A stretch of DNA of 64,000 nt from Thermococcus sp. (GCA_027075325.1 JALTBN010000043.1:140542-204541); one strand, 5' to 3'; shown: positions 1 to 9,105, numbered from the stretch's first letter. Notes: generated by a model not told the origin, from the letters alone. Numbers and translations are program-made.

Positions 1-62
1 TTGGAGAGAATTGGAGAGAATTAAGGATATTGAGAAAAGAGAAAACACAAAATCATGTTCGT

Positions 63-1103
63 TCATGGAGTAAGGTCCATAGGACGAAGCTCCTCAAGAA
101 TGTGCCTTGCGAGCTCTATGGTCTGCTCTATGTCCCTCAAATCAGCGGTCTCTACCTGACTGTGCATGTACCTTATCGGGACGCTCAGGACTGCGGTGGC
201 GACGCCCTCCCTGGCCATCTGGATTATGTTGGCGTCGGTTCCGGTGGGCCTAGGTGACGCCTCGGCCTGGAGCGGTATGTTGTACTTCCTGGCTATCTCA
301 TCAGCGAAGCGCCTGACCTTCGGATGGATGTTTGGACCGACCTCATCCATAACCGGGCCGCCGCCGAGCTTCGGAACTATCTTGCCCTTGTCGCCTACCT
401 GCTTGGCAAAGGTGACGTCCACCGCTATTCCGATGTCCGGATTTATGGCGTAGGAAGCCACCCTCGCTCCCCTGAGGCCGACCTCCTCCTGGACGGAGCC
501 GACGAAATATATATCCGCCTCGTGGTTCTCCAGCCTCTTGGCCGCTTCAATCATGGTGTATAAGCAGACGCGGTCGTCTAGGTAGGGGGTGGCTATGCGG
601 TTCTCGTTGAGCCTGGTGAAGGCCGGAGCGTACTCGCCAACCGTTCCGACGCGGAAGCCGAGCTCCTCGGCCTCTTCCCTGCTGTCGGCACCAACGTCTA
701 TCACTACGGTGTCCCAGTCCGCGGCCTTCTTCCTGTCCTCCGGTTTCTGGAGGTGCGGGGGAATGTGGCCGACCACTCCAAAGCGCTCACCCTTATCCGT
801 GAAGAAGCGAATCCTCTGGGCGACGAGGTTCCTTGGATCAACCCCACCAACCGGAACCACGTGAAGGTAGCCGTCGTTGTCTATATGGTTTACCATGAGG
901 CCGATTTTGTCCATGTGGGCAGCTATCATGACCTTTGGACCGCTTCCCTTCTTGTGGGCTATAACGTTGCCCAGCCTGTCCACGTAAATCTCATCGACGA
1001 CGGGCTTCAGCTCCTCCATAACGACGTCCCTTATTCCGAGGAACTCGTAGCCAGAAACTCCCGGGGCTTCAACGACTTTCTTCAACAGCTCTATGTCAAC
1101 CAT
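63..1103 (-). CDS. M42 family metallo-aminopeptidase (TET-type)
   Basis: A 346-residue cytosolic zinc/cobalt aminopeptidase of the M42 (TET, formerly endoglucanase-like) family. These enzymes form hollow dodecamers that trim peptides released by the proteasome. Visible metal and catalytic residues are AHMD near residues 62-65, LDD near 175-177, the EE pair at 206-207 and a C-terminal MHSQVE histidine. Length matches the family. The ATG is preceded by GGAGGCGA, with a TATA-like CCTTAAATATC about 45 bases upstream of the start. Family is certain; the substrate preference (Lys, Asp/Glu or Leu type) cannot be read from the sequence. Confidence 0.93.
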   Translation of the reverse strand: MVDIELLKKVVEAPGVSGYEFLGIRDVVMEELKPVVDEIYVDRLGNVIAHKKGSGPKVMIAAHMDKIGLMVNHIDNDGYLHVVPVGGVDPRNLVAQRIRFFTDKGERFGVVGHIPPHLQKPEDRKKAADWDTVVIDVGADSREEAEELGFRVGTVGEYAPAFTRLNENRIATPYLDDRVCLYTMIEAAKRLENHEADIYFVGSVQEEVGLRGARVASYAINPDIGIAVDVTFAKQVGDKGKIVPKLGGGPVMDEVGPNIHPKVRRFADEIARKYNIPLQAEASPRPTGTDANIIQMAREGVATAVLSVPIRYMHSQVETADLRDIEQTIELARHILEELRPMDLTP

Positions 1104-1271
1104 GGCTTTCGCCTCCTTTAGATTTCCATCTTAATGCTCCCCAGTGAGATATTTAAGGTTTTAGGTTGATTTTGCACAGAAGACGGACTGCAATGGAAGA
1201 AAACCTGCCCGAAGGCTGGAAAACACAAGTGGGGAGGAGTAAGGGAAACGTAAAATGATATTTAGAGGCCT

Positions 1272-1874
1272 TCAGGCCTCCGGCTCCGCGAGAACCTTTA
1301 TCTTCCTTATCTCAGCCCTCTTTACGGGGTAGATCTTCCTGGCTTCTTTTGCCATCTCGCTGGCTATCTGTCCGCTGACGGACTGGAGGACGAAGTCAGC
1401 GAAGTTGAGTTCAGCGGCCTTCTTGTAGATTATGTCCCTGATGATCTCCCTGATGGCCCTCTCCTGGCTGGTCTGGATCCTTCTGTAGGCGATTACCATG
1501 CCCATGACACGGAGCTTGTAGCCGTCCTTGGTGGTGACGTTGTATATCCCATCAATCCTCGTTGTCCTCCTCCTGACGAGCGAGCGGATGTAGCTCCTCG
1601 CGAGGGTGTGCCCCTTGAACTTGGTGTAGGCGTTCTGACCCTTGACGTCGTACACCTGGAACATCAGCTTAACGTGCCCCTTAGTGAAGTCCCCGGTAAC
1701 GTCCTTGAGGGTGGTCTCGATGACCCTACCCACGACCTTCTCCGGCTCATCGGCTGGGGTAAGCCCTATCTCCCTGCTCCCGAAGAAGTCAGGAGCGTAA
1801 ACCGCGAACCACTCCTTCAGCTTCCACTTATCCTTTGCCGCAGCAGCCCTTTTTCTCGGATTAGCCTTCGCCAT
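1272..1874 (-). CDS. rps3ae: 30S ribosomal protein S3Ae (eS1)
   Basis: A 200-residue archaeal/eukaryotic small-subunit protein eS1. The basic N-terminus and the central segment ending in a conserved R-R-R-T-T-R stretch are typical, and the length matches archaeal members. A GGAGGTG site precedes the ATG. It lies 15 bases downstream of pcc1 in a minus-strand operon with the GAN nuclease and rps15. The stop codon falls inside a 7-bp-arm inverted repeat at 1265-1280. Confidence 0.96.
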   Translation of the reverse strand: MAKANPRKRAAAAKDKWKLKEWFAVYAPDFFGSREIGLTPADEPEKVVGRVIETTLKDVTGDFTKGHVKLMFQVYDVKGQNAYTKFKGHTLARSYIRSLVRRRTTRIDGIYNVTTKDGYKLRVMGMVIAYRRIQTSQERAIREIIRDIIYKKAAELNFADFVLQSVSGQIASEMAKEARKIYPVKRAEIRKIKVLAEPEA

Positions 1875-1889
1875 CTTAACACCTCCGGT

Positions 1890-2150
1890 TCAGACCTTTT
1901 CGGTGATTTCTTCGGCGATCTTGACCGAAAACACCAGATCGTCAAGCGCTTTGATGAGTGTATCAACCTCACCCCGGTATTTAACCTTTGTCCTGACGCT
2001 TCCATCTTCGCATAGGGTTTCCACATTTAAACTTTTCTTAAGGCCTGGGGGGATGCTAACGTTGTCCACCTGGACTGATTCGGCAACGGCCCTCGCTTTT
2101 AGGGGGTCCCCGTAGCGCCACCTTATCTCCACCCGGGCCTCAATCTCCAT
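1890..2150 (-). CDS. pcc1: KEOPS complex subunit Pcc1
   Basis: An 86-residue protein of the CTAG/Pcc1 family, the small dimerising subunit of the KEOPS complex that makes t6A37 on ANN-decoding tRNAs together with Kae1, Bud32 and Cgi121. The chosen start gives [11 protein letters not shown], a typical Pcc1 opening. An upstream in-frame start exists (2201) but would add 17 residues of unrelated sequence inside the nuclease gene. The start overlaps the 3' end of the GAN gene by 11 bases, indicating translational coupling. C-terminal residues SVKIAEEI are typical of the family. Confidence 0.85.
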   Translation of the reverse strand: MEIEARVEIRWRYGDPLKARAVAESVQVDNVSIPPGLKKSLNVETLCEDGSVRTKVKYRGEVDTLIKALDDLVFSVKIAEEITEKV

Positions 2151-3561
2151 CCTTCCGCACCTGCCTTCCCAGGACCTCGTTGAACATCCTGATGAACTCA
2201 TCTATTCTACCCTTCGGGAAGCGGATTCCGGCCGCTATGGCGTGACCACCGCCCTCTCCACCGAGCTTTTCGGCCACTTCCATCAGGGCCTCACCGAGGT
2301 GGTAACCCTTAGCCAGAGCCTTTTCAGTGGTTCTGGCGGAGCCTTTAACGAGGTTATCGTCTTCGTCGCTGTCCGCGAGAACGACCACCGGCTTCTCAGG
2401 GTTTGCGAGGCCGGCGTTTATCGCCATATTAGCCGCTATGCCAACGAGCGTGTCCCTGATGTTTTTACCGGCGTAAAAGACGTAGGAGTGCTCTCCCTCC
2501 TCCGCCATACTCCAGTTCTGGACAATGAACTTCCTGGCCTCAATCTGTTCCCGCTTGTAGTCGTCGAGCATTTTAAGGGCCTTTTTGTAGGCTTCCTCAT
2601 CGCCGAGGCAGATGGCAACGCCGAGAGTTCCGGCGTTCAAACGACCAGTGGCATTCAGAAGCGTGGAGAATTCCCTGGCCTCGTGTCTGGGGTCCCCCTC
2701 AGGATAGAGAGGACTGATAACGACGTCACCTATGAGGCGGTCTATTACCTCCTTCGGAGCACTGTGCTTTATCATGTGGAGAACCAGGGCATCGTGGAGC
2801 CGTTTCTTCTCCTCTTCCCTGAGCTGCCAGTACCGCACCTCCGGGTCAAAGCCCTTCGCGCGGAGCCATTCTATGGCCTTCCGCTCGTCCCCGGTTATCT
2901 CCGGTATCTCGGGGTTGGTAGCGTAAGCGAGCATCTGCCTGAGTGGACGGCTTTCCCTGCCGAAGAGGCGAAGCTCCTTCCTGATCTCCAGGATTCCGAG
3001 TTCCTTCCCGTCCTCAAGGATATCGAGGTTCATGCCGTGGAACTGACCATCTATTTCCTGCATGTCCCCAACTGCCCCAACTATGGCTGTATACGCCAGA
3101 TCCCTGTTCTTCTCGTTCATTTTCCTGGCAACGAAGTACGCAACGCCAGAACCGCTTAAATCGCGAACACTGTTGGCCCCAAAGGGGACCGGGTTGACGA
3201 GAACATGGGAATCCCCGGAAAAAGCGTCCTTCTCAGGGGGGTGATGGTCGGCAACAACGACCGTCGCGAAGTCGAGGTGTTCCTCAATGAGGGAGATAGA
3301 ACCGCTACCGAGGTCACTGAAGACGTAGATTTTCCTCTTCTCGGTGGCCAGCTCCTTTATGAGCTCCTCACTTACCTGTTTGACAATGCTGAGCTGGAAC
3401 CTGCCGCCTTCCCTCGCCACTGCTTTCGCCAGAATCGCCCCCGCGGTTATTCCATCGGCATCGCGGTGGGAGATCAGCCTTATGGTGTGGCCTAACTCGA
3501 TATGCATCTTGATTAGCTCGGCCCCTTCCCTGGCCCGCTCAAGGAAAGCTCCCTTGTCCAT
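2140..3561 (-). CDS. DHH/DHHA1 single-strand nuclease, GINS-associated nuclease (GAN/RecJ-like)
   Basis: A 473-residue RecJ-like exonuclease. DHH-family metal motifs are present: HRDAD at residues 32-36, FSDLGSG near 81-87, the DHH triad at 105-107 and a VGAVGD motif further on. A DHHA1 glycine-rich GGEGGGH lies near residue 440. In Thermococcus the orthologous gene product binds the GINS complex and works with the CMG helicase at replication forks (established for T. kodakarensis GAN). The operon context, between rps15 and pcc1/rps3ae, matches that orthologue. All catalytic residues appear intact, so activity as a 5'-3' nuclease is likely. Confidence 0.92.
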   Translation of the reverse strand: MDKGAFLERAREGAELIKMHIELGHTIRLISHRDADGITAGAILAKAVAREGGRFQLSIVKQVSEELIKELATEKRKIYVFSDLGSGSISLIEEHLDFATVVVADHHPPEKDAFSGDSHVLVNPVPFGANSVRDLSGSGVAYFVARKMNEKNRDLAYTAIVGAVGDMQEIDGQFHGMNLDILEDGKELGILEIRKELRLFGRESRPLRQMLAYATNPEIPEITGDERKAIEWLRAKGFDPEVRYWQLREEEKKRLHDALVLHMIKHSAPKEVIDRLIGDVVISPLYPEGDPRHEAREFSTLLNATGRLNAGTLGVAICLGDEEAYKKALKMLDDYKREQIEARKFIVQNWSMAEEGEHSYVFYAGKNIRDTLVGIAANMAINAGLANPEKPVVVLADSDEDDNLVKGSARTTEKALAKGYHLGEALMEVAEKLGGEGGGHAIAAGIRFPKGRIDEFIRMFNEVLGRQVRKDGD

Positions 3562-3587
3562 GCTACCACCTTAAGAAGAAGGAAAGG

Positions 3588-4043
3588 TCAGCGGACAAGG
3601 AGCCTTGCCTGCTCCGGATCGTAGCGCCACTTGGCCGGCAGTTTACCGGTCCTGCGGTAGTACTTGACGAGTCTGCGAATCTTGCTCTCGGTGAGCTGGA
3701 GGCCGCGCCTTGAGTGCTTGTCCTTCGGGTGCATCTCGAGGTGCTTCCTGAGCTTGACGGCCTTCCTAATGAGGGCCATCAGATCCTCCGGGATCTGTGG
3801 AGCCAGTCCGTTCTCCTCGAGGATCTTGGTTATCTTCTTCCCGGTGATGAGCTTGACGCTCGGGATTCCATACTGGTCCCTGAGGATCGTTCCTATCATG
3901 GCCGCGCTGTAGCCTTCCTTCCTGAGCTTGATAACGAGTCCCTCGACCTCTTCCGCCGTGTACTCAACCCAGGCCGGCGGAGCGGTCCTCGGTGGCTTCT
4001 TTGAACCTGATTTACCCCTCTTTCTCGCGTGTATCCTTGCCAT
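3588..4043 (-). CDS. rps15: 30S ribosomal protein S15 (uS15)
   Basis: A 151-residue archaeal S15, beginning [14 protein letters not shown] and ending in the conserved [11 protein letters not shown]...[10 protein letters not shown] region. The reading frame stays open upstream to 4250, but the ATG at 4043 has a GGAGGTG site eight bases upstream and matches the universal start. A TATA element CCTTTTTAAATCC lies near 4109-4121. It is the first gene of the rps15 - GAN - pcc1 - rps3ae unit. Confidence 0.96.
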   Translation of the reverse strand: MARIHARKRGKSGSKKPPRTAPPAWVEYTAEEVEGLVIKLRKEGYSAAMIGTILRDQYGIPSVKLITGKKITKILEENGLAPQIPEDLMALIRKAVKLRKHLEMHPKDKHSRRGLQLTESKIRRLVKYYRRTGKLPAKWRYDPEQARLLVR

Positions 4044-4191
4044 ACGAACACCTCCCGGTGACGGCCAGCTCTCGCCAGCCGCCCCTTCGCGTTGGGAATT
4101 GAGGAGGGATTTAAAAAGGTTTGCCCTAGACTCAGCTCCACTGGTTTTACTATTTTGAAAAGTTTTTAAAGAACGAATTCGATTCGTTACC

Positions 4192-5055
4192 ATGCGAACC
4201 CTCAGGGAACTCTCCCAGAGTGAAATCGAAGTGATACAAAGGAGAACCACAGAGCTTAGAGAGAATGGGATGAGCTATCTCAGGATTTCAGAGCAGATTG
4301 GTAAGGAGTTCAACCTCAGAATCTCCAAGGCGACTGTTCTGCGCTGGTGCAAAGGCACTAACAATACGTTCAACAAGACGAAGAGGGTGAGACTGGATCC
4401 ATCACCTGAGTTAGCATATATAGTCGGTGCCTATTTCGGGGACGCCTCCGCTACGGAGGGGAGCAACTACCGCTACAAAGTTAAGCTCAAGGTCGTTGAC
4501 AGGGAATTCGCGGAGGTCTTCAGAAGGGCGCTGGGAGGAATAGGCCTCAACCCAAGGATGGGCTTTGAGAACGACAAAACGAGAACCGGAAGATGGTATG
4601 TCGAGGTCACCAGCAAAGGCCTCTTCAGATTTCTCACAGGGCCAAGGAAGGGCCTCTTCGAGGTGGCAAAAGCATATCCAAGGGAGTTTCTAAGGGGATT
4701 CTTTGACAGCGAAGGAACAGTGGTATTCAACAGAAAATCAAGAGCACTCCACGTGTCGGCTTCAAACTATGATTTAGATGTATTAACACTTTGCAAAGAG
4801 TTGCTAAAAAAGCTGGACATAGATTCAAGGATCTATCTTCACCGCAGGAAAGGCACTCCCGTGAATATTAGGGGCAAAATGTATCAGTATAACTCTGACT
4901 TGTACAGGATATCAATTCAGCGCAGGAGGAGCGTGTTCAATTTTTACAGGGAGGTTGGATTTTCAATACAAAGGAAGCAACTTAAGTTAAAGGAAGCATT
5001 AGATCTCCTGGGAATGCTCAAAAAAGAACACCAACGTACAGATGTAGATAAATAG
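4192..5055 (+). CDS. Free-standing LAGLIDADG homing endonuclease with N-terminal HTH
   Basis: A 287-residue protein with two LAGLIDADG helices: [12 protein letters not shown] (residues 74-85, acidic D84) and [10 protein letters not shown] (166-175, acidic D172). Both catalytic acidic residues are kept, so it may be active. Residues 10-55 form a helix-turn-helix of the recombinase/sigma type ([14 protein letters not shown]...[11 protein letters not shown]). There is no intein splicing block or host protein, so it is free-standing. A TATA box AAAGTTTTTAAAG near 4158-4170 predicts a leaderless transcript. The last third is visibly richer in A/T than the neighbours, suggesting transfer. Its TAG stop (5053-5055) lies inside the initiator tRNA gene on the other strand. 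Target site unknown. Confidence 0.88.
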   Translation: MRTLRELSQSEIEVIQRRTTELRENGMSYLRISEQIGKEFNLRISKATVLRWCKGTNNTFNKTKRVRLDPSPELAYIVGAYFGDASATEGSNYRYKVKLKVVDREFAEVFRRALGGIGLNPRMGFENDKTRTGRWYVEVTSKGLFRFLTGPRKGLFEVAKAYPREFLRGFFDSEGTVVFNRKSRALHVSASNYDLDVLTLCKELLKKLDIDSRIYLHRRKGTPVNIRGKMYQYNSDLYRISIQRRRSVFNFYREVGFSIQRKQLKLKEALDLLGMLKKEHQRTDVDK

Positions 5056-5127
5056 CGGGGCGAGGATTTGAACCTCGGACCTCCGGGTTATGAGCCCGGC
5101 GGGCACTCCTAGCTGCCCCACCCCGCT
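5053..5127 (-). tRNA. Initiator tRNA-Met (CAT)
   Basis: Folds as a full cloverleaf on the minus strand. The acceptor stem is AGCGGGG/CCCCGCT with discriminator A, the D stem GGGC/GCCC, the anticodon stem CCGGG/CCCGG with loop CTCATAA (anticodon CAT), and the T arm CGAGG-TTCAAAT-CCTCG. The A1-U72 pair and three consecutive G-C pairs at the base of the anticodon stem identify the archaeal initiator rather than the elongator. Unlike the other three tRNA genes in this window, no CCA is encoded after the discriminator. Its 3' end overlaps the stop codon of the endonuclease gene. Confidence 0.95.
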
Positions 5128-5158
5128 GCTCGACCCGTTCTTAATGAACCGGCGAGGG

Positions 5159-5188
5159 TTTATAAATTTTGCGGGAGCGGGTTTATAA
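5159..5188. promoter_or_regulatory. Back-to-back TATA boxes for initiator tRNA and the dehydratase operon
   Basis: Two box A elements lie in the 91-base gap between divergent genes. TTTATAAA at 5159-5166 is about 35 bases from the tRNA 5' end on the minus strand. TTTATAA at 5182-5188 is about 33 bases before the ATG at 5219 on the plus strand. Spacing fits archaeal TBP/TFB promoters. The assignment of each box to a direction is inferred from distance. Confidence 0.6.
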
Positions 5189-5218
5189 CTTCCGGCACCA
5201 ACCGGTTTTGGTGGTGGC

Positions 5219-6379
5219 ATGTACCTGACGAAGGAGGAGGAGCTTATCTTAGCCGGTGAATACGGCTACGCGCTCCAGAAGGCGATGGAGATACTGGTCG
5301 CCCTCGGGGAAATTTATGGGGCTGACCGGTTAATACCGGTCAAGAGCGCACAGGTCGCGGGGGTTTCATACAAGAACATCGGCGAGGCTGGAATCGAGTT
5401 CCTGCGCGACTTTGTAAATGCTGGCGCAAAGGTCTCCGTCTACACGACGTTAAACCCTGCCGGAATAGGAGACGGCGAGTTCATGGAGAAGCAGGCGGAG
5501 GTTCTCAACCTCTACCGCGAGATGGGCATCGAGGTCACATCAACCTGCACCCCCTACTACGGCGCGAACCTGCCGAAGTTCGGCGACCACATAGCATGGA
5601 GCGAGAGTTCAGCGGTTATCTTCGCGAATTCTGTAATAGGGGCGAGAACCAACAGGGAGGGCGGCCCCTCAAGCTTGGCAGCCGCGATAGTCGGCAAGAC
5701 CCCGAGCTACGGCCTTCACCTCGAAGAGAACCGGAAGGCGACGGTGATAGTCGATGTCAAGGCGAAGGTGAAAACCTTCGTCGACTACGCAGCTCTGGGA
5801 TACCACCTCGGAAGAACCCTCGGCAACGACGTGCCCTATCTGCGCGGGATAAAGCCAGAGAAGACCGAGTTCTTGAAAGAGATGGGAGCGGCGATGGCCG
5901 CGAGCGGCTCGATAGCACTATACCATGTGGAGGGCGAGACACCGGAATATAGGGAAGCAATCTCCGATAAGCTTGAAACTATAACCGTCGAAGAGAGCGA
6001 CATCAAAGCCGTTAGGGAGCAGTTCAGCGACGACTGGGACGGGATAGACATGATACTAATCGGCTGTCCCCACGCTTCCCTGCCCGAGGTGAAGGAGATA
6101 GCCGAGCTTTTGAGAATGCGCGGAAGGCCGCTGAGGATACCGCTCTTCATAACAGCCAGTAGGGCGGTGAAGGCTTTGGCGGACGCGCTGGGCTACACAG
6201 AAACCATAGAGCGTTACAACGGCAGAATAATAGCGGATTCCTGCTTCGTCGTCTCGCCGATAAAAGGTTGGTATCGGGGAATAGCCACCAACAGCGGGAA
6301 GTCGGCTTTCTACTTCCGCTCCTTCGGCTTCAACGTCAGGCTTGACGACGCGGAGAACCTCATCAAGGGGGCACCGTGA
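5219..6379 (+). CDS. Phosphomevalonate dehydratase large subunit (aconitase X)
   Basis: A 386-residue aconitase-X catalytic subunit. In archaea this enzyme converts (R)-mevalonate 5-phosphate to trans-anhydromevalonate 5-phosphate (established for Aeropyrum pernix), a step of the archaeal mevalonate route to isoprenoid lipids. Family features include the conserved CTPYY and TNREGGPSSLAAAIVG segments and cysteines suitable for the iron-sulfur cluster (IGCPHAS, ADSCF). The small swivel-domain subunit follows after nine bases, as expected for the split archaeal enzyme. The start is set by a GGTGGTGGC site immediately upstream. The companion UbiX enzyme of the same pathway lies at 42.95 kb. Confidence 0.92.
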   Translation: MYLTKEEELILAGEYGYALQKAMEILVALGEIYGADRLIPVKSAQVAGVSYKNIGEAGIEFLRDFVNAGAKVSVYTTLNPAGIGDGEFMEKQAEVLNLYREMGIEVTSTCTPYYGANLPKFGDHIAWSESSAVIFANSVIGARTNREGGPSSLAAAIVGKTPSYGLHLEENRKATVIVDVKAKVKTFVDYAALGYHLGRTLGNDVPYLRGIKPEKTEFLKEMGAAMAASGSIALYHVEGETPEYREAISDKLETITVEESDIKAVREQFSDDWDGIDMILIGCPHASLPEVKEIAELLRMRGRPLRIPLFITASRAVKALADALGYTETIERYNGRIIADSCFVVSPIKGWYRGIATNSGKSAFYFRSFGFNVRLDDAENLIKGAP

Positions 6380-6388
6380 GGTGAGAGA

Positions 6389-6787
6389 ATGAAGCTCAAG
6401 GGAAGGAAAATCGTCGGCGGAAAGGCCGAGGGAGAGCTTATAGTTTCGCAGAAACCGCTCTCGTTCCTTGGGGGCGTTGACCCCGAGACGGGAATCGTCA
6501 CCGATGCAGAGAGCGACATACGCGGAGAGAGCATAGCTGGGAAAGTATTAGCGTTCCCACGGGGTAAGGGTTCAACGGTTGGCTCTTACGTCATCTACGC
6601 CCTCAAAAAGAACGGAAAGGCCCCGAAGGCGATAATCGTTGGAGAAGCCGAGACTATAGTGGCTACTGGCGCGATAATCTCGGAGATCCCGATGGTTGAC
6701 GGGATAGACGTCTCGAAGCTGAGGAGCGGAATGAGGGTTAAGGTGGACGCAGAGACCGGGGAGGTTGAGGTTGTCGGGGGAGAGTAG
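6389..6787 (+). CDS. Phosphomevalonate dehydratase small subunit (aconitase X swivel domain)
   Basis: A 132-residue DUF126-type swivel domain, the partner of the preceding large subunit. It begins MKLKGRKIVGGKAEGELIVS and contains the family's P-R-G-K-G-S-T-V-G-S-Y-V loop near residues 53-65. A GAGGTGAGAG site precedes the ATG. The gene is co-transcribed with the large subunit. Confidence 0.92.
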   Translation: MKLKGRKIVGGKAEGELIVSQKPLSFLGGVDPETGIVTDAESDIRGESIAGKVLAFPRGKGSTVGSYVIYALKKNGKAPKAIIVGEAETIVATGAIISEIPMVDGIDVSKLRSGMRVKVDAETGEVEVVGGE

Positions 6788-6827
6788 GCTTTTAAGGCCC
6801 CGTTCAAAAGATATGCCGTGAGTCGAG

Positions 6828-8096
6828 ATGAGAAAGGGAGTATACGAATGCCTCAGGTGCGGTCATCGGGAGGTTATTGACTCCAACGAGCCTCTCTTGG
6901 AGGGCGCCTGCCCGAAGTGCGGCGGCGACATGATACTCATTGGGTACACCGAGGAAGGGGGAGCAGAGCCAGAGACGCAACAGGTTGAAGCTCCTTCAAA
7001 CGTCCCCAGCGTTCTCCCGCAGGAAGTGGAACTGCTCCTCGAAAAGTTCTACTCCCTCCACCCCCTGGGGGAAGAAGGGGGAACCTTTGTCTTCTCAGTG
7101 TCCGAGATCCACGAGGAAGACTTTGAGAAGGTCCTCCAAGAGCTCGAGGGGAAGGGCTACTGGGCGGCTCTGAAAAAGGATGGTGAGAGGGTTCTGCTCT
7201 ACGTTTTCCCAGCGGCGGAAGTCAAACCGGACAACCCCAAGATAGGGATAACCCTCTTTCTCCTCACGGTGCTCTCGACCCTCTGGGCAGGCTACGTCCT
7301 GGCCCTCAGCTACATCGCATCGCTGGACGAGTTTGGCCTTCCCGGATACAGGAATCCCTACGTCATAGCACTCTCCTTTTCCCTGAGCATCCTCGGCATA
7401 CTGGGAACCCACGAGATGGGGCACAAGATAGCGGCCACCCTTCACGGCGTTAAATCCACGTATCCGTACTTCATACCGTTTCCAAACATACTTGGAACGC
7501 TGGGGGCAGTAATACGCGTTAAGTCACCGATTCCAACGAGAAAAGCCGCGATAGATTTAGGCGTTAGCGGGCCAATAGCGGGCATCCTGGTGGCTATCCC
7601 CGTGACGATAGTAGGCCTCCGCCTTTCGGCAGTGGTCCCCCAGAGCATCGTTCCCCACACCGGCAACGAATTTTACATGGGCTCCAACCTGCTCTTCATG
7701 CTCCTCGAAAAGCTTGCGCTCGGAAGCGCAGCCAGCGGAGACGTTATGGTTTTCCTCCATCCGGTGGCCATGGCCGGCTGGGTTGGAATCCTCGTCACTT
7801 TCCTCAACTTAATCCCCGCGGCCCAGCTCGACGGCGGCCATGTTGCCAGGACATTCATGAGTGCCAGAAACCACGAGTATCTGACCTTAGCCCTCGGATT
7901 CGGCCTCCTGTTCCTGAGCTATTTCTGGGTTGGATGGCTCCTCTGGGGAATACTCGTTCTGTTCATGGGGAAAGCCGGAAATCCGGGGGCCCTCGATGAG
8001 GTCTCACCAATACCCGCAAGCAGAAAACTCCTCGCACTGCTGGCACTGCTGCTCTTTGTGGTCTCAGCCACGCCGGTTCCCTTCTATTCCGGCTGA
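6828..8096 (+). CDS. Site-2 protease family (M50) membrane metalloprotease with N-terminal zinc ribbon
   Basis: A 422-residue integral membrane protease. The N-terminus is a zinc ribbon (CLRC near residue 9 and CPKC near 34). About 90 soluble residues follow, then around six to seven hydrophobic segments. The zinc site is HEMGH near residues 194-198, with the second ligand motif LDGGH near residue 334, so the active site is complete. Site-2 proteases cut transmembrane substrates, often releasing regulators. The gene follows the dehydratase genes after 40 bases and its 3' end overlaps a convergent HTH gene by 33 bases. The natural substrate is unknown. Confidence 0.88.
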   Translation: MRKGVYECLRCGHREVIDSNEPLLEGACPKCGGDMILIGYTEEGGAEPETQQVEAPSNVPSVLPQEVELLLEKFYSLHPLGEEGGTFVFSVSEIHEEDFEKVLQELEGKGYWAALKKDGERVLLYVFPAAEVKPDNPKIGITLFLLTVLSTLWAGYVLALSYIASLDEFGLPGYRNPYVIALSFSLSILGILGTHEMGHKIAATLHGVKSTYPYFIPFPNILGTLGAVIRVKSPIPTRKAAIDLGVSGPIAGILVAIPVTIVGLRLSAVVPQSIVPHTGNEFYMGSNLLFMLLEKLALGSAASGDVMVFLHPVAMAGWVGILVTFLNLIPAAQLDGGHVARTFMSARNHEYLTLALGFGLLFLSYFWVGWLLWGILVLFMGKAGNPGALDEVSPIPASRKLLALLALLLFVVSATPVPFYSG

Positions 8097-8642
8097 ATCC
8101 TCTTTCTCTTTTAATATCTGCTGGATGTCATAGTATATCGTATCCCTAGAGACACCAAAGGTTCTGGCCAGTTCAGAGATGTTCAGAACTTTGAAGTTGT
8201 AGTCAAAGAGCGAGAGGACGTGGGCGAGGAGCTTTCTCCTCTCGGGGGTTCTTTGGACTTCATCAGAACGAAGGTTCAATTTGTTGTATGCGGCGACCCC
8301 AACGGCGTACGTTTTCCTCGTAACAGGGGTGGTGTACGTTCCGATCCTGAACGACACGACGTCCGTTCCCCTTAGCTTCGCATTGATCTTCCCAAGGACC
8401 TCCTCGATGGCAGACTCTCTGTCCCTCCCGCTTGAATATTCTGCAACAACCCCCCCACCAACGCGGGAGGGGTCGAGGATGAAGGAAGCCGAAAGGTGCA
8501 TGAAGGCACCAAACGTCAGCTTCAATTCAGCGGAGAATACGTAACATCCGGTTCCACTAAAAATCCTCTCCGTTTTTTTTGTGAACGCCTCAACACATTC
8601 CTCCACACTGGCGGATTCACAGGAGACGTACGCCACTTTCAT
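8064..8642 (-). CDS. Predicted helix-turn-helix regulator, otherwise uncharacterised
   Basis: A 192-residue protein with an unrecognised alpha/beta N-terminal domain (residues 1-125) and a C-terminal HTH, LNISELARTFGVSRDTIYYDI, near residues 155-175. The chosen ATG at 8642 lies about 30 bases after a TATA element (TTATATATC near 8671-8680), predicting a short leader. A longer frame to 8711 would place the start upstream of the promoter. It is divergent from two pilin-like genes and convergent with the site-2 protease, overlapping its 3' end. Regulation of the pilin-like genes is a guess from position only. Confidence 0.65.
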   Translation of the reverse strand: MKVAYVSCESASVEECVEAFTKKTERIFSGTGCYVFSAELKLTFGAFMHLSASFILDPSRVGGGVVAEYSSGRDRESAIEEVLGKINAKLRGTDVVSFRIGTYTTPVTRKTYAVGVAAYNKLNLRSDEVQRTPERRKLLAHVLSLFDYNFKVLNISELARTFGVSRDTIYYDIQQILKEKEDSAGIEGNRRG

Positions 8643-8856
8643 AATTCTATCCCGGCTTACCTTCGTGCAAAAGATATATAAGATTTGGGTTCCACATGGA
8701 AGGCGATACAATCAGCTCATGATGACAGTTGAAGCGAGTGGATAAAATACAGCTTATCACGTGGTTATTTTGTAGTTTCTACAAAGGATTTACAATAAAG
8801 TTAAAGAAACCTCAGATATGCTCACTTCTGTCGGGATATCCAGCAGGATTGAGGAG

Positions 8857-8910
8857 AAACATATTTAAACCTGATTACCGCAGTTGTTATGAAGCAACTC
8901 TTGGAGGTGG
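8857..8910 (+). promoter_or_regulatory. Promoter, small hairpin and RBS of the pilin-like gene pair
   Basis: A TATA element ATATTTAAAC is at 8861-8870. A small inverted repeat AGTTG/CAACT (8882-8899) sits in the predicted leader, and GGAGGTGG (8903-8910) lies seven bases before the ATG at 8917. The hairpin may be incidental. Confidence 0.5.
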
Positions 8911-8916
8911 TTTGAA

Positions 8917-9105
8917 ATGAAGAGGAAGGCACAGGGTGCAATTGAGTACCTATTTATGATTGCAGCAGCGCTCATCATTGTTGCAGTGGTTATAAATTAC
9001 CTCAAAAAATCAGGCACCAAGGCCGGTGAGCAGGCCAGCAACGCCATGGAACAAGGTGGCAATATGATCTCAAACCAGATAAGCAGCGCCATTAACAATC
9101 AGTGA
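8917..9105 (+). CDS. Class III signal peptide protein, small pilin-like
   Basis: A 62-residue protein with an archaeal class III signal peptide: basic MKRKA, then the conserved Q-G-A-I-E-Y-L motif followed by a hydrophobic helix (residues 11-28). The prepilin peptidase EppA is expected to cut before the Q. The mature part is a short, Gln/Asn/Ser-rich amphipathic tail. Very small for a pilin, so it may be a minor or structural pilus subunit or a surface peptide. A strong GGAGGTGG site precedes it. A second protein of the same type follows after 79 bases. Confidence 0.82.
   Translation: MKRKAQGAIEYLFMIAAALIIVAVVINYLKKSGTKAGEQASNAMEQGGNMISNQISSAINNQ

Noticed and set aside
30..257. Plus-strand frame at the left edge
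   Set aside because: It is antisense to the aminopeptidase gene over nearly its whole length. Bases 1-62 may hold the tail of an unseen plus-strand gene, but no frame could be chosen.
1265..1280. Perfect seven-base-arm repeat GAGGCCT-TC-AGGCCTC at the rps3ae stop
   Set aside because: It lies within coding sequence (Glu-Ala-rich end of S3Ae) and lacks a T-run directly after it, so a terminator cannot be claimed.
2242..3159. 305-codon plus-strand frame
   Set aside because: Antisense shadow of the GAN nuclease gene; such long opposite frames are common in this base composition.
8729..8920. 63-codon frame upstream of the first pilin-like gene
   Set aside because: Needs a TTG start, no RBS, runs through the TATA box and RBS of the pilin-like gene, and has no protein-like pattern.
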